Positions 23,142 through 32,100 of a stretch of 64,000 nucleotides of DNA are shown piece by piece. Every line of letters begins with the position of its first letter. Position 1 is the first letter of the stretch. The notes beneath the pieces were generated by a model. It ran no database searches. It was given only the letters and a program-made list of their open reading frames with translations, and was not told where the DNA came from. The stretch lies in NCBI RefSeq assembly GCF_016239305.1, contig NZ_JAEHOQ010000006.1:124001-188000 (forward strand). The letters are read 5' to 3'. Both the position numbers and the translations under genes were made by a program. This DNA comes from Proteus vulgaris. GTDB lineage: Bacteria; Pseudomonadota; Gammaproteobacteria; Enterobacterales; Enterobacteriaceae.

Positions 23142-23450
23142 ATGGCATTCCCAACTATCGATGAATTGAAACGCCAATGCTATATCGATGCTGATCAGGA
23201 TGATGATTTACTTCAACAAAATCTATCATCAGCGATAGCCGAAGTGGAAAGATTAACAAACCGAAAATTGTATGATGATGAAATACCTGAAAATGATCAT
23301 TATGGCTTACTTCTTTCCGAAGATATAAAAATAAGGCTCATGCAAATGGTTGGTTTTTGGTATGAGAATCGTGAAGGTCAATCACTCCCCGAGTCGCTAT
23401 GTAATGCATTGCGTGAATATCGTATCAGACCCATGCGAGGGCAATCATGA
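23142..23450 (+). CDS. Head-tail connector, HK97 gp6-like
   Basis: 102 residues, acidic, helical: FPTIDELKRQCYIDADQDDD, a second helix around LQQNLSSAIAEVERLTNRKL, then LMQMVGFWYENREGQSLPES. This pattern is that of gp6-like adaptor proteins that form a ring under the portal. The start follows TTGGAGG. It overlaps the next gene by four bases. Confidence 0.88.
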   Translation: MAFPTIDELKRQCYIDADQDDDLLQQNLSSAIAEVERLTNRKLYDDEIPENDHYGLLLSEDIKIRLMQMVGFWYENREGQSLPESLCNALREYRIRPMRGQS

Positions 23451-23770
23451 AAGCAGGAAGATTGCGTCAAACTGTCATATTTCAACAGAACGTACCCATT
23501 AAGTTACCTTCAGGGCAACTTAAAAAAGAGTGGATTGATATCGCTTCCGTGCGGTGCGAAGTAAAACATCTTTCTGGTCGTGAACTGATATCCGCTAATG
23601 CTGAAATGTCAGAGGTTACTGTTAGAGTGTGGATGCGTTACCGACCCGATATTAACAGTACCTGCAGAATGGTTTGGCGTGAGCAAATTTATGACATTCA
23701 GTCAGTCATCCCTGATGAGAAATTGACTCGATTAGAATTGCTATGCAAACAAGGAGTAAAACAATCATGA
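23447..23770 (+). CDS. Head closure / head-tail adaptor protein
   Basis: 107 residues with the adaptor signature: KAGRLRQTVIFQQNVPIKLP at the start, VRCEVKHLSGRELISANAEM in the middle, and the beta-strand end MVWREQIYDIQSVIPDEKLT. It belongs to the SPP1 gp16-like stopper family and would seal the head after packaging. ATGA overlap with its neighbour upstream. Confidence 0.9.
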   Translation: MKAGRLRQTVIFQQNVPIKLPSGQLKKEWIDIASVRCEVKHLSGRELISANAEMSEVTVRVWMRYRPDINSTCRMVWREQIYDIQSVIPDEKLTRLELLCKQGVKQS

Positions 23771-24207
23771 ATTTGGATTTCTCCGATCTACTCGACTTAT
23801 CAAGAGAGTTAGATGTTTTAAGCCGAGCTGAAAGTCATCAAGCGATGCGAAAAGCAACCAATGCGGCCGCAACGTTATTACGTGATGAAATCAGAACGTC
23901 CGCACCACGAAAGACGGGAAAATTAGCACGAAATATAGTGACCCGTAATCACAGAATGCGCAATAAAGGTGAGGTTTCTTCGGGCGTTTATGTTCGAGGG
24001 AGTAACGCATCAGGCACAAACAGCGATACCTCTATGAAAAGTGATCATCCTAACAATGCCTTTTATTGGCGCTTTCTTGAAGAGGGTACTTCTAAAATGG
24101 CGCCAAGGCCTTTTATACGTCCCACTTTTGATCGTGAATCGGATAAGGCAGCCAATTTAGCCATTAGCGAATTAAATAGAGCGATTGATGAGGCGCTAGG
24201 AAAATGA
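23767..24207 (+). CDS. HK97 gp10-family tail completion protein
   Basis: 146 residues from ATG 23767, following AAGGAG; an in-frame ATG 24 bp earlier is less well placed. The family motif is visible: LRDEIRTSAPRKTGKLARNI and, near the end, FYWRFLEEGTSKMAPRPFIR. It connects tail tube and head. It overlaps both neighbours by four bases. Confidence 0.92.
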   Translation: MNLDFSDLLDLSRELDVLSRAESHQAMRKATNAAATLLRDEIRTSAPRKTGKLARNIVTRNHRMRNKGEVSSGVYVRGSNASGTNSDTSMKSDHPNNAFYWRFLEEGTSKMAPRPFIRPTFDRESDKAANLAISELNRAIDEALGK

Positions 24208-24539
24208 CAGAGGCGGATATCTACGCAATTTTATCACCCGTATTACCTGATAAAGTTTTTCCGTATGTTGCTCCACAATCAAGCCCTGCAATAACAGCGC
24301 CTTGGTGTGCCTTCTCTTTGTACGATGTCAAAGGCGATGTACTGAAGGGGCAAGCCGAAACGATGACAAATATTCAGGTTGATGTTTATGCCGATACGAT
24401 TGATGAGGCGAGAACGCTTCGCTTGTTATTTGCTAACGCCTTAACAAAATTAAGCCCTGTTGAAATTTCAGAAAAACAAGGCTACGAGCCTGATACAGGA
24501 TTGTTTAGAGCAACATTTGAATGCCAAGTTTGGCAATAG
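24204..24539 (+). CDS. Tail terminator protein, DUF3168-like
   Basis: 111 residues: ADIYAILSPVLPDKVFPYVA, PAITAPWCAFSLYDVKGDVL, MTNIQVDVYADTIDEARTLR. This is the fold of tail terminators (lambda gpU/HK97 gp11 analogues) that cap the growing tail. A terminator follows 22 bp downstream. Confidence 0.88.
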   Translation: MTEADIYAILSPVLPDKVFPYVAPQSSPAITAPWCAFSLYDVKGDVLKGQAETMTNIQVDVYADTIDEARTLRLLFANALTKLSPVEISEKQGYEPDTGLFRATFECQVWQ

Positions 24540-24561
24540 CATCGCCTTATTATTCACACTA

Positions 24562-24585
24562 AAGCCACCTTCGGGTGGTTTTTTT
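24562..24585 (+). terminator. Terminator before the major tail gene
   Basis: GCCACC, tetraloop TTCG, GGTGGT and a long T-run. The position ahead of the most abundant tail gene is common in siphoviruses. Confidence 0.88.
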
Positions 24586-24604
24586 ATGCCAATAGGAAAT
24601 GAGC

Positions 24605-25072
24605 ATGTCTAGTAAATATGAAAAAACACAAGGCACTAAAATCAGTGTCTCGAAATTACCTGCAACGGAAGTTAACTCTGCTGATGCGGTATTTTTAGGG
24701 ATTTCTTGTTCAACAAAAGAGATCAGTTATACCGGTGGGCAGAAATCAGATATTGATGTCACCACGCTCTGCTCTGAGGAGCAAGAAGTTACCAATGGAT
24801 TATCTGCACCTGCAGAGCTCACCATTAATGGTAATTTCACCGATGATGAAGGCCAAGAAACATTACGTACCGCGTATGAAAATGATGAAGTTCATGCTTT
24901 TAAAGTGGAGTTCCCTTCAGGGATTGGCTATGCCTTTTTAGCTGAAGTGCGTCAAAACAGTTGGAGTGTTTCTACTTCGGGTGTGGTTTCTGCTTCATTT
25001 ACCCTACGTTTAAAAGGTAAATCTAAGCCGATTAAAAACGGGACTGTTAATTTAAATGAAGGTAGCGAATAA
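24605..25072 (+). CDS. Major tail tube protein
   Basis: 155 residues from ATG 24605, with AGGA eight bases upstream; the ATG six bases earlier is too close to it. It contains GQKSDIDVTTLCSEEQEVTN, LSAPAELTINGNFTDDEGQE and a C-terminal SFTLRLKGKSKPIKNG, as in HK97-like tail tube proteins, and is beta-rich. It makes the tail tube by stacking hexamers. Confidence 0.9.
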   Translation: MSSKYEKTQGTKISVSKLPATEVNSADAVFLGISCSTKEISYTGGQKSDIDVTTLCSEEQEVTNGLSAPAELTINGNFTDDEGQETLRTAYENDEVHAFKVEFPSGIGYAFLAEVRQNSWSVSTSGVVSASFTLRLKGKSKPIKNGTVNLNEGSE

Positions 25073-25074
25073 CC

Positions 25075-25455
25075 ATGAAAAAACCGTCATTAAAATCACT
25101 GGCTTTAAGTGAAAAGAATGCCTTTCGCACAAAGAAAGTGAATGTTGCTGAATGGGAAAATGCGGTTGTCATGCTTCGTGAACCGTCATCACCTGCATGG
25201 ATGAAGTGGCGTGAAATTATTCATCATGATAATGCTGAAGATGAACATTCGTTATCTGACATTGAAATTGCACAACGTAATTTACGTGCCGATGTTGTGA
25301 TGTTTATTGATGTGTTGCGTGATGAAAACGGGGATGTCGTTTTTGATGAATCAGACATCAACGATGTGATGGCTATTTATGGCCCTGTGCATTCTCGTTT
25401 ATTAAAACAAGCGCTCGATTTAACTATTTCGGTTGATGATGCAGAAAAAAAGTAG
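25075..25455 (+). CDS. Tail assembly chaperone, gpG analogue
   Basis: 126 residues, acidic C-terminus. It lies between the tail tube and tape measure genes and ends in the slippery sequence described below. By analogy with lambda G it coats the tape measure protein during tail assembly. Sequence examples: VNVAEWENAVVMLREPSSPA and IEIAQRNLRADVVMFIDVLR. Confidence 0.88.
   Translation: MKKPSLKSLALSEKNAFRTKKVNVAEWENAVVMLREPSSPAWMKWREIIHHDNAEDEHSLSDIEIAQRNLRADVVMFIDVLRDENGDVVFDESDINDVMAIYGPVHSRLLKQALDLTISVDDAEKK
25446..25452 (+). promoter_or_regulatory. Programmed -1 frameshift slippery site
   Basis: The heptamer A AAA AAG sits in the right register (GAA AAA AAG TAG) three bases before the gpG stop. 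A one-base backward slip continues as GTA GCC CAG into the downstream open frame without interruption. This is the classical lambda G/GT arrangement. Confidence 0.92.
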
Positions 25456-25760
25456 CCCAGCCTGATACTTTCTTTTTAATGACATTGGCGCTCCGCATGG
25501 GGCGCACTCTTGACGAACTCACTCGCCAAATGAGCTTGAGTGAACTTCGGATGTGGATGGCTTTTGATCGCATTAATCCCATCGGTGATATTCGCAGTGA
25601 TATTCAAACAGCACATATCGTTTCTTCTATTTATCACTCTCAAGGCGGTAAATGTACGCTTTCTGATGTGCTTTTACGCTGGGATCCCAATGCAACCCAA
25701 GAAAGTGATGATAGTTCTAATGGGTTAGAGAATTTCTTTCAGTCTATTTCAGAAAATTAA
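25452..25760 (+). CDS. T extension of the gpGT tail chaperone
   Basis: About 102 codons in the -1 frame, fused to gpG by frameshifting: VAQPDTFFLMTLALRMGRTL, then DELTRQMSLSELRMWMAFDR, a DUF4035-like T domain. The T part contacts the tail tube protein and brings it to the G-coated tape measure. An ATG at 25479 could start it alone but no ribosome site supports that. Confidence 0.88.
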   Translation, partial: VAQPDTFFLMTLALRMGRTLDELTRQMSLSELRMWMAFDRINPIGDIRSDIQTAHIVSSIYHSQGGKCTLSDVLLRWDPNATQESDDSSNGLENFFQSISEN

Positions 25761-25779
25761 TTATTTTTGCGAGGATAAA

Positions 25780-28700
25780 ATGGCAAAACTGCGTGAACTG
25801 ATTATTAAAATTTCTGCTAATTCTTCCTCGTTTCAATCTGAAATAGCGCGGGCTTCGCGTATGGGAGAAAACTATTATCGGATCATTGAGCAAGGTGGGC
25901 GACGCGCCAGTGGTGCATCTCGTGAAATGCAACGCGCTATCCATGATCTAAATGGTGAGTTGTCATCCATTAAAAATACTGTATCAGGCGTTGCGGGTGC
26001 ATTTGCAGGGGCTTTTGCAACACAGCAACTTATCAATTATGCAGACGTATGGAGTCAACTCAGCGGTCGATTAAAATTAGCGTCTACGTCGATGGAAGAT
26101 TTTAAGCAAGCACAGCAAGAGTTAATGACGCTGAGCCAAAGAACGGGCACATCGATTGCAGCGAATACGAATCTATACAGCCGTGTTGCACAATCCATGC
26201 GTGATGCGGGTTATGCTTCAAGCGATGTTGCGAAAGTCACCGAAACCATTGCAACTTCATTAAAGCTCTCTGGTGCCAGTGCTGAAGAAACCAGTTCTGT
26301 TATTACACAGCTAAGTCAAGCATTAGGCTCGGGTGTTCTTCGCGGTGAAGAATTTAATGCCGTTATGGAAAATGGTGGGCGATTAGCAAAAATGCTGGCT
26401 GATGGTATGGGAACGACGATTGGTGGCCTGCGTGAAATGTCGCAAAGTGGACTACTCACGATGGATAAAATTATTCCTATCCTGACAAATACGCAACAGT
26501 TACGAGCCGAGTTTGAGCAATTACCAGCTACGGTAAGTGGGTCTGCGCAGAAGATTGAAAATGCGTTCATGGCATGGATCGGCAATGTTAATGAAACATC
26601 AGGTGCTACTCGCACACTATCAACCGCAATGGAGGGGATCGCTAACAATATTGATGGTATAGCCTCTGTTTCTGGTGTGTTAATTGGTTTGGGGTTGGCT
26701 CGTTATTTTGGTGGGTTAACAACGAGTGTGGCGAATGCAACCATTGGGGTTGCGCGTGCAACAAAAAGTGAAATAGCACATGCTCAAGCTCAATTGCAAG
26801 GTATCAAAATATCAACGGCTAGAGCAAGGGCGGCAGTCTATCGTGCTCAACAGGCAAGGTTAGCGGCACAAAGTGCCGAGCAACAAGCATTAGCTGAACG
26901 TCGATTAGCTTCCGCGCAGGCAACATTAAATCGAAATATATCAGCAAGGCGCACTGCTCAAGAGAATCTTAATCGAATCACATCGACAGGATCTCGATTA
27001 ATGAGTGGTGCCATGGGGCTAATAGGTGGGATACCCGGACTCGTTATGGCAGGTGCTTCTGCTTGGTACATTATGTATCAGAATCAAGAGGAAGCGAGGC
27101 GTTCTGCTCGTGAATATGCCGAAACTATTAATCAGGTACAAGAGAATTTAAGAAAGATGTCTCTTCCTGATGTATCTGACAATTACGATAAAACGAACGA
27201 TTCACTCACTGAACAAAATAGGCTGGTTACAGAGCAAAAAGGTAAAGTTGATGATCTAGAGAAACAAATTAGAGGTTACCAGCAGATGCTTGCATCACCT
27301 GGGCCTAAGATGGGTGATTTCATGATAAATCATCTAACTAGTGAAGCTGATGTTGTTAATCAATTAGCTGAAGCTGAAAAAGATCTTGCAGCAGAAAAAG
27401 AACGCCTCATTCAAATGCAAGAGAAATCGACGGGAATTCAGTCTGCATTAAAAAACATTGAAGAACAACGAGTATTCTTAATTCGACAACAGGCTTCAGA
27501 GCAAAACAAAGCTCATCAAGCCTTGTTGTTTATGAATGCTGAGCAAACGAAGTTCAATCAGATCATGAATATTGGTAACAACATGCTCGCTACTCGGCAG
27601 GCATTAGTCAATATTCCTATGCGTATTCCTAATGCACCACTAGATGATAAACAGCAGACGCTAATAAATAACTCTGAGCGAGATAAAATTCTCTCTTCAT
27701 TAACGGGTGAAGCTAGAGTTATTAAACAGGCCGAATTTTCTGCCGATGATGTGGGGTTAACCAACACGCCAGAGCATGCCGAAAATCGCCAGAAATATAT
27801 TAATAACCTAGTGACAGCTTTTCAAAATAGAGAAAAGCTAAATGAATCTCTTAAAACAGGAAAGGCAACACAAAGCGCCTATGAAAAAGCGCAAAAAGAA
27901 GCTGAAAGAACCGCAGAACAATATGAGCGGAAGATAGCTGATTTAAGTGTGGCAACAGAGGTTCAGAAGGTTAGGGCTTCACAAGGCGAAAAAGCCGCCT
28001 CTCTTTATGCGGCATCACATGAAAATGGGGCTAAATGGACTGATAAGCAAAGAGAAGCGATTGAACGCTCATCTGTCGCTCTCGCAGAATGGACACAAAA
28101 AGCAGATGATGCCGTGAAAAAGCATCGTGATATGGAAGATGCTCGCAAAAAACTGCAAGAAGCCACAGTCAAATTTAACGATGAAGCTACGTTAGCGGCT
28201 CAAACCAATAACATGAGTTCGCGAGAAAAAAGCTACTTTGAAGAAAGCCAGCAAATAGACCGTATCTACAATGAATCTGCAAAGAAAACAGAAGATATTG
28301 AAGCCAGATCTAAAGCATTAGATGCATTAGATCTTAAGTATCGAAATATAGCGCTCGCTGAATCTGACTGGACTGCAGGTATAACACGTGGAATGAAAGA
28401 TTGGGTTCAAGAAAGCGGTAACTACGCTACTCAAACAGCTTCTGTTGTTCAAAATGCAATGGGAGGAATGGTTGATACTATTAGCGATAAATTAAATGGT
28501 AATAAAGCCAGCTGGAAAGATTGGTCTGTTAGCGTGTTGAAATCTATTCAGAATGTACTCATTAATGCGGCAATAGTGAATAGCCTGAATACAATGGCAG
28601 GTGCTGGTGGTTGGATGGGCGCTGTTGGTGGGTTTTTAGGTGGTGTTGCCCACGCTAAAGGTGGGGTACATAGTTCAGAAAGCCTTGGTTCTTATAGTAA

Positions 28701-29046
28701 TCAAATCGTTAGCTCACCTACTTATTTTGCCTTCGCTAAGGGGGGCGCGCCTAATCTCGGACTCATGGGCGAAGCAGGGAGTGAGGCTATAATGCCATTA
28801 ACTCGAACTGCAGATGGCAACTTAGGGGTTAGAGTTGTTGGTGGTAATAATCAGGGCACTACTTCAGCACCACAGGTTTACATTACCATTGACGGTAATG
28901 GTAATTCAGAAACTCAATCGACGAATGGGTTCGAGCAGTTTGGTGCGGAGATTGGCCGATTTGTTGATAGCCGTTACCGAGAGTTAATGTCCAAAGATAT
29001 TAGGCCGGGTGGTTTAATTTGGAATGCAACTCGAGGAGGCCGTTAA
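25780..29046 (+). CDS. Tail tape measure protein
   Basis: 1088 residues. The N-terminal region matches the tape-measure domain (VWSQLSGRLKLASTSMEDFK, TGTSIAANTNLYSRVAQSMR, GSGVLRGEEFNAVMENGGRL). A hydrophobic segment near 410-435 and long coiled coils (about 330-400 and 440-560, 690-850) follow. The C-terminal glycine-rich part includes AKGGAPNLGLMGEAGSEAIM. Length sets tail length. The last residues overlap nothing; a small gene starts 3 bp later. Confidence 0.96.
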   Translation: MAKLRELIIKISANSSSFQSEIARASRMGENYYRIIEQGGRRASGASREMQRAIHDLNGELSSIKNTVSGVAGAFAGAFATQQLINYADVWSQLSGRLKLASTSMEDFKQAQQELMTLSQRTGTSIAANTNLYSRVAQSMRDAGYASSDVAKVTETIATSLKLSGASAEETSSVITQLSQALGSGVLRGEEFNAVMENGGRLAKMLADGMGTTIGGLREMSQSGLLTMDKIIPILTNTQQLRAEFEQLPATVSGSAQKIENAFMAWIGNVNETSGATRTLSTAMEGIANNIDGIASVSGVLIGLGLARYFGGLTTSVANATIGVARATKSEIAHAQAQLQGIKISTARARAAVYRAQQARLAAQSAEQQALAERRLASAQATLNRNISARRTAQENLNRITSTGSRLMSGAMGLIGGIPGLVMAGASAWYIMYQNQEEARRSAREYAETINQVQENLRKMSLPDVSDNYDKTNDSLTEQNRLVTEQKGKVDDLEKQIRGYQQMLASPGPKMGDFMINHLTSEADVVNQLAEAEKDLAAEKERLIQMQEKSTGIQSALKNIEEQRVFLIRQQASEQNKAHQALLFMNAEQTKFNQIMNIGNNMLATRQALVNIPMRIPNAPLDDKQQTLINNSERDKILSSLTGEARVIKQAEFSADDVGLTNTPEHAENRQKYINNLVTAFQNREKLNESLKTGKATQSAYEKAQKEAERTAEQYERKIADLSVATEVQKVRASQGEKAASLYAASHENGAKWTDKQREAIERSSVALAEWTQKADDAVKKHRDMEDARKKLQEATVKFNDEATLAAQTNNMSSREKSYFEESQQIDRIYNESAKKTEDIEARSKALDALDLKYRNIALAESDWTAGITRGMKDWVQESGNYATQTASVVQNAMGGMVDTISDKLNGNKASWKDWSVSVLKSIQNVLINAAIVNSLNTMAGAGGWMGAVGGFLGGVAHAKGGVHSSESLGSYSNQIVSSPTYFAFAKGGAPNLGLMGEAGSEAIMPLTRTADGNLGVRVVGGNNQGTTSAPQVYITIDGNGNSETQSTNGFEQFGAEIGRFVDSRYRELMSKDIRPGGLIWNATRGGR

Positions 29047-29048
29047 AA

Positions 29049-29381
29049 ATGGAAACATTCACTTGGTGTCCGCGTGTAAATCCGACTGAAGATGTCTCTT
29101 ACAACATAAGGAAAGTCAAGTTTGGGGATGGTTATGAACAAGTTTCTAGTAATGGTTTAAATTCACGCAGTCAGAAATGGTCAATGGAGTTTGTGGGTGA
29201 TGAAGATTACATTTCAGCTATTCGTCACTTTATTGATAAACACGCAGGAATAAAGTCATTTTTCTGGAAACCGCCTCTTGAGCCACTTGGATTGTATCGT
29301 TGTGATGAACACAAACTCATTCCGAACGGTGCAGGAAATTACACCCTTTCTTTGGTTTTTATTCAGGCATTTAAATCATGA
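29049..29381 (+). CDS. Minor tail protein, lambda gpM-like
   Basis: 110 residues from ATG 29049, after GGAGG. Typical: METFTWCPRVNPTEDVSYNI, RKVKFGDGYEQVSSNGLNSR and IKSFFWKPPLEPLGLYRCDE. It belongs to the gpM group that builds the tail tip. It overlaps the gpL gene by four bases. Confidence 0.93.
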   Translation: METFTWCPRVNPTEDVSYNIRKVKFGDGYEQVSSNGLNSRSQKWSMEFVGDEDYISAIRHFIDKHAGIKSFFWKPPLEPLGLYRCDEHKLIPNGAGNYTLSLVFIQAFKS

Positions 29382-30127
29382 TCACAGCCGATTATCAAAA
29401 ATTAGAGCCGGGCAATACTGTCCGGCTTTTTGAAGTTGATGGTACAGAATTTGGTGTTCCTAATATTCTGAGATTCCATGCATACAATATTCCCATCACG
29501 GAAGAGGAGATGCAAAAGGCTAAAGGAGAAATAGAGGCTAAGTCCATTTGGTGGCAAGGGAATGAATATGGGGCATGGCCAGTTCAAATAGAAGGGTTAG
29601 AGTCCTCTACAACGGGATCTAGTGCTAATCCTAAATTATCAGTGGCTAATTTAGATAGCTCAATAACCGCATTATGTCTGCATTATGATGATATGTTGAA
29701 AGCGAAAGTGATTATTCACGATACACTTTCTCATTATCTCGATGCGGAAAATTTTAGTGATGGGAATGCTTCTGCAGATCCCACCCAAGAGCGAGTATCT
29801 GTCTTTTATATTGATAGTAAAAGTGCAGAAACAAATGAATTTGTTGAATTTACACTGGCAAGCCCAATGGATTTACAAGGTGTGATGATACCTACTCGAC
29901 AACTACATTCAATGTGTACGTGGTGTTTACGAGGACAATATAAATCGGGAGATGGGTGTGATTATGCAGGGCAAAATGGTTATTTTGATAAGCAGGGTAA
30001 TCCTGTTGACGATCCATCACTAGATAAGTGTAGTGGTTTATTGAAAACGGGGTGTGTGCCTCGATTCGGTAAGAATAATCCTCTTCCTTTTGGTGGTTTT
30101 GTCGGAACCTCATTGTTACGGAAATAA
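29378..30127 (+). CDS. Minor tail protein, lambda gpL-like
   Basis: 249 residues. The family cysteine cluster is present (CTWCLRGQYKSGDGCDYAGQ, then CSGLLKTGCVPRFG), which in lambda gpL binds an iron-sulfur cluster. The C-terminus LPFGGFVGTSLL is also conserved. It is part of the tail tip complex. Confidence 0.94.
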   Translation: MITADYQKLEPGNTVRLFEVDGTEFGVPNILRFHAYNIPITEEEMQKAKGEIEAKSIWWQGNEYGAWPVQIEGLESSTTGSSANPKLSVANLDSSITALCLHYDDMLKAKVIIHDTLSHYLDAENFSDGNASADPTQERVSVFYIDSKSAETNEFVEFTLASPMDLQGVMIPTRQLHSMCTWCLRGQYKSGDGCDYAGQNGYFDKQGNPVDDPSLDKCSGLLKTGCVPRFGKNNPLPFGGFVGTSLLRK

Positions 30128-30129
30128 TA

Positions 30130-30840
30130 ATGATGCAAAAGAAAATACGAGAGGCGATATTTTCTCATGCAAAAAAGGAATATCCCAAAGAAGCATGTGG
30201 CGTTATCATCCAAAAATCCAGAGTAAAGACGTATTTACCTTGCGTAAATGTAGCTAAAACACCTCAAGAGCACTTCGTTATTTCTCCCCAAGAATATGCA
30301 TTATGTGAAGACCAAGGTGTCGTTATTGGTATTGTTCATAGTCATCCAGATGCTACGACTCAGCCTTCTGAGTTAGATCAGGCTCAATGTGATGCGCTGG
30401 GTATCCCTTGGTATATTGTCAGTTACCCCGAGGGGGATTTTCGTGAAATTCTTCCTCGAGGCGAACTTCCTCTTATTGGCCGTCCATTTGTGCTTGGTTT
30501 TACGGATTGCTGGGGCCTAATAATGAGTTATTTTAAGCAGACACATAATATTGTATTACCTGATTATCGTGTTGATTATCCGTGGTGGGAGCAAGGTGAG
30601 GATCTCTATATGGATAATTGGCAAGAAGCGGGCTTTGTAAAAGTAGAAGGTGAACCACAAACAGGTGATATGGTAGTTATGCAGGTTCAATCCAATGTTG
30701 CAAATCATGCCGGTATTATTCTGGATGATGGTATGTTATTGCATCACCTTTATGGGAGACTAAGCCAACGAGTTCCTTATGGTGGTTATTGGCGAGATAG
30801 AACAATTATTATATTGCGTCATTTATCATTAATTAAATAA
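30130..30840 (+). CDS. Tail assembly protein, lambda gpK-like (JAB plus NlpC/P60)
   Basis: 236 residues with two domains. Residues about 1-110 are a Mov34/JAB fold with the metal motif E-x(n)-HSHPDATTQPSELD. Residues about 115-236 are NlpC/P60 with the catalytic cysteine in GFTDCWGLIM and histidine in VANHAGIILDD. In lambda, gpK acts in tail tip assembly and probably cell-wall penetration. Confidence 0.94.
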   Translation: MMQKKIREAIFSHAKKEYPKEACGVIIQKSRVKTYLPCVNVAKTPQEHFVISPQEYALCEDQGVVIGIVHSHPDATTQPSELDQAQCDALGIPWYIVSYPEGDFREILPRGELPLIGRPFVLGFTDCWGLIMSYFKQTHNIVLPDYRVDYPWWEQGEDLYMDNWQEAGFVKVEGEPQTGDMVVMQVQSNVANHAGIILDDGMLLHHLYGRLSQRVPYGGYWRDRTIIILRHLSLIK

Positions 30841-30930
30841 AAAGTATTTATTTCTATATTTGCCTTTCATTCTTATTATCAAATTATTAACATGATCACG
30901 TTTAATTATAAAAACTGATATGGAGTGATA

Positions 30931-31431
30931 ATGAAAAAATTTGGTTTTTTTACATTTGCTATTGGTGTTATCAGTATAATTATCGGATTGATAATATTAA
31001 TGAATATTAAAACGGAATATGATTCTGTTAGATTATTTCCTAATGCAGTAGTTTCTATGTCAATCGGTTGTTTTTTAACTTTAATAGGCTCTATTTTTGC
31101 AGGCTGTGGCGCTATTGTTGAAGAAATTAGAGGAGGTAAATCATCTCTTACTAATAATCAACAAATAAATAATCAATCAATTGAAAGTGAATTTTTTGAT
31201 ATAGGTAAATGGTCTGCTTCTAATTTTGTCATTAGAGGAAGTGATGGACTGAAATTTGATGAAGAAGCAGTAACTAAGTTTGTCGAAGAAATGAAAAAAT
31301 CAAAACCTACATATAACGGAGCACAGTTAATAGCATTTTATAAGATGGATATAAACGCTATAACAAACGGTTTTCCAGAATCATTAAGATCAAAATTTAC
31401 TGAAGATTTTGAAAATAAAGTAAATCATTAA
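30931..31431 (+). CDS. Membrane-anchored moron protein inside the tail operon
   Basis: 166 residues from ATG 30931 (GGAGT upstream; a GTG two codons earlier is possible). Two N-terminal membrane helices (FGFFTFAIGVISIIIGLIIL and VVSMSIGCFLTLIGSIFAGC) carry a cytoplasmic soluble domain of about 110 residues. It interrupts the gpK-gpI tail gene order, is more AT-rich than its neighbours and is flanked by a 90-bp AT-rich leader and its own terminator, the hallmark of a moron expressed in the lysogen. Superinfection exclusion is a reasonable guess; no family recognised. Confidence 0.8.
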   Translation: MKKFGFFTFAIGVISIIIGLIILMNIKTEYDSVRLFPNAVVSMSIGCFLTLIGSIFAGCGAIVEEIRGGKSSLTNNQQINNQSIESEFFDIGKWSASNFVIRGSDGLKFDEEAVTKFVEEMKKSKPTYNGAQLIAFYKMDINAITNGFPESLRSKFTEDFENKVNH

Positions 31432-31452
31432 TCATTCAAACATCTTAAATAT

Positions 31453-31477
31453 AACCCGCCAAGTGCGGGTTTTTTTA
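31453..31477 (+). terminator. Terminator of the tail-operon moron
   Basis: AACCCGC (31453-31459), loop CAAGT, GCGGGTT (31465-31471) and a T-run. It isolates the moron gene from the gpI gene 11 bp further on. Confidence 0.9.
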
Positions 31478-31487
31478 TGGAGTTTTT

Positions 31488-32081
31488 ATGCAAGAAGAAA
31501 AAATGGTAACAATAGAGTTAAGCGGAATATTAGGCAAAACATTTGGTAAAACTCATCAGCGCATAATTACGACAACATCAGAAGCAATCAGAGCACTTTG
31601 TTGTACCTTAAATGGATTTGAACAGTATTTAAATACCAGTAAATCACGAGGATTAACATACGCTGTATTTAAAGGGAAAAAGAATATCGGTGTTGATGAT
31701 CTTAATTTCCCGATATCAGAAGAAATTATTCGTATCGTTCCCATTGTGATGGGGAGCAAAAGAGGTGGTGTTTTTCAGACTATTTTGGGTGCCGTCCTTG
31801 TTGCTGCCGCTATATGGCTACCTTGGGGTTCCGCATTATGGGCCAGTAACCTTTTATTTGCTGTTGGCGCATCAGTAGCTATCGGCGGTGTTATTCAAAT
31901 GCTTTCACCTCAGCCAAAAGGCCTTGCAATGCAAGATCAGGGTGAAAACAAACCTTCGTATGCATTTGGCTCTCCTACTAATACCGTTTCTCAGGGTTAC
32001 CCAGTACCAGTGCTTTATGGCGAAAGAACTATTGGTGGTGCCATCATTTCCGCAGGTATTTATGTAGAAGATCAGCAATAA
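31488..32081 (+). CDS. Tail assembly protein, lambda gpI-like
   Basis: 197 residues. The N-terminal ubiquitin-like part (IELSGILGKTFGKTHQRIIT) is followed by EEIIRIVPIVMGSKRGGVFQ, a hydrophobic alanine/glycine-rich membrane-like stretch and SYAFGSPTNTVSQGYPVPVL, YGERTIGGAIISAGIY. All are typical of gpI. It acts with gpK and gpJ in tip assembly. An ATG at 31503 is an alternative start. Confidence 0.94.
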   Translation: MQEEKMVTIELSGILGKTFGKTHQRIITTTSEAIRALCCTLNGFEQYLNTSKSRGLTYAVFKGKKNIGVDDLNFPISEEIIRIVPIVMGSKRGGVFQTILGAVLVAAAIWLPWGSALWASNLLFAVGASVAIGGVIQMLSPQPKGLAMQDQGENKPSYAFGSPTNTVSQGYPVPVLYGERTIGGAIISAGIYVEDQQ

Positions 32082-32100
32082 ATCTATTTGGAATAATCTA

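Noticed and set aside
25479-25760. Independent tail gene starting at 25479
   Set aside because: No ribosome site, and the -1 frame is continuous with gpG through a classical slippery heptamer, so it is the T part of gpGT.
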